Origin: Lunasporangiospora selenospora
Lineage: Eukaryota; Mortierellomycota; Mortierellomycetes; Mortierellales; Mortierellaceae
Length of the DNA: 17,828 nucleotides
Reading direction: 5' to 3'
NCBI GenBank assembly: GCA_015680635.1
Contig: JAABOA010000203.1
Coordinates: 1 to 17,828, forward strand
This document shows, piece by piece, positions 16,901 to 17,828 of this stretch. Every line of letters begins with the position of its first letter. The first letter of the stretch is position 1. Under the pieces are notes generated by a model. It was not told the DNA's origin. It searched no databases and worked only from the letters and a program-made list of their open reading frames with translations. The translations under genes were made by a program, and so were the position numbers.

Positions 16901-17478
16901 GACAAGAGGTGCCCCGAGAGGTGGAGCGGTGATGGGATCATACAACCGAACCTTCAGGATCGACAATCGTACGACCAAGCTCTCTATCCATAATTTTGAT
17001 GAATCATCTAAAGAGGGCCTCAAAGAGCACTTTGAGGTATGCTAATGTTATTGTTTTTGCCTCTGTTTGTAAACCGGTCTATGCCAAAACGATTACCTAC
17101 TAATTTTAATCATTTCTGTGTTCCTTTTAGGCATTTGGAGAGCTGGAGTCATTTAGTATGGGACCAGATGGCACATCAGCGACAGTTCAATACAAAGCCC
17201 GGAAGGATGCTGAAGTGGCCATGCAACAAGGAAGTCAGGTCGGCGATTCCAGTGGTGGGCCGCTCAAGCTTGGATGGATTTCAGAACCCGCACCGCCTAC
17301 ACAAACAGCACCGGCCGCAGTTACAGCTACGACTGACACAGAAACAAGCAAATCTACCTCAACATCTGCCTCGTTACCGCCAGCTTCGGCAGTAACAGGG
17401 GAGGATGGTGCGCCAGCAACATTTCGTAGCGGGGAAAGCGAAGATGAAGAAGACGCAGAGCGCTCATGGAAGCGATAG
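13909..17478 (+). CDS. RBM26: RBM26/RBM27-type RNA-binding protein
   Basis: Six exons (13909-13973, 14124-14242, 14345-15235, 15351-16687, 16800-17036, 17131-17478) total 2997 nt, 998 residues. All five GT-AG introns (94-150 nt) keep frame, two with perfect TACTAAC branch points (15314, 16754). The start has A at -3. Residues 1-80 form the N-terminal PWI-like fold of the family (SDADPSMLADYI, then ETEPFVEKLF). A Gln-rich tract (about 181-212) and an Asn-rich stretch follow. Next is a CCCH zinc finger, C354-X8-C363-X5-C369-X3-H373, within KGFCMRGDMCPYDHG. Then RGG repeats (468-488), RRM1 (516-585, ending VKVYW), an Ala/Gln-rich coiled coil (AQ repeats near 715), a second RGG stretch and RRM2 (864-934). 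Human RBM26/27 work in the nucleus with the PAXT link to the RNA exosome; fission-yeast Rmn1 is in the related MTREC complex. A role in poly(A) RNA decay or export control is inferred from the family, which all domains in order support. Confidence 0.95.
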
Positions 17479-17828
17479 ACTTGTAGAAAAAAGTCAGTCA
17501 ACTGTGCTTGATTCTCAAAGCCTCTACATCAATCAAGCTTCTTATGTGGTCTATACTAGTATTTTATAACTTCTTGGGCCTACTCGATTAACAATGCATT
17601 GCGCAGGCTCATGGACTATCGTAGAACAGAGCATTCGTGTACTTTCTTGGAGAATGATCAATGTCGTGTGAATGGGACATGCTTGGATGACAACGAGTGA
17701 CAGACCGGTAGTGATAAAGTAGTTTCATTTTTAGTTATTTTATATATCAACCACCATCAGCGCCTTTGGTGGGCCGTTTTGAAAGAGACGGAAGATATAT
17801 ACGGCCCATAGCAGGGTCAATCAATGGC
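17479..17828. other. 3' flank of the RBM26-type gene
   Basis: About 350 bases after the stop with no ORF of note and no canonical AATAAA. It is AT-rich with TTTTATAACTT near 17560 and TTTTATATATC near 17738. Nothing else is seen. Confidence 0.6.

Noticed and set aside
1-17828. Search for tRNA, rRNA, CRISPR, prokaryotic operons or viral genes
   Set aside because: By eye I saw no tRNA box A/B pairs with a cloverleaf, no spaced repeats and no viral hallmark proteins. The intron-rich genes rule out a bacterial source.

Overview
The window is eukaryotic, nuclear and almost certainly fungal. Protein-coding genes are cut by short GT-AG introns (81-150 nt, one of 684 nt) with clear CTAAC/TACTAAC branch points, and there is a decayed Tc1/mariner transposase. 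The LARP4-type and RBM26-type proteins, abundant Q/N/G-rich low complexity and purine-rich microsatellites suggest an early-diverging filamentous fungus, perhaps Mortierellomycota or Mucoromycota. That placement is inference.

Layout. 1-2300 is poor in intact genes. It holds a minus-strand coding-like region (191-1119) that cannot be read as one clean gene and a Tc1/mariner remnant (1685-2104). 2611-6159 (minus) is a two-exon gene. A short exon encodes an N-terminal membrane anchor, and a 684-nt intron separates it from a large coiled-coil exon. The predicted 954-residue protein has the architecture of the ER ribosome receptor p180/kinectin. 7032-11100 (minus) is a nine-exon LARP4-type La-related protein of 1091 residues. 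11101-13908 is a 2.8-kb divergent intergenic region rich in GA tracts, with a perfect G-quadruplex motif and short tandem repeats. 13909-17478 (plus) is a six-exon RBM26/RBM27-type protein of 998 residues. The last 350 bases are 3' flank.

For the three intact genes I chained exons by hand. Every junction preserves frame, and each product starts at a well-placed ATG with no upstream ATG in the nearest 5' flank. All three products point to mRNA handling. RBM26-type proteins act on nuclear polyadenylated RNA (PAXT in humans, Rmn1/MTREC in fission yeast). LARP4 proteins bind cytoplasmic poly(A) mRNA and promote its stability and translation. A p180-like protein would tether ribosomes or mRNA to the ER. 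Whether their neighbourhood is more than chance is unknown.

I found no tRNA, rRNA, CRISPR or prokaryotic features. The most novel-looking item is the p180-like protein with an Stm1-like NPFDLL motif. Its first-exon splice donor contains an in-frame stop, so intron retention would make a 66-residue membrane peptide.
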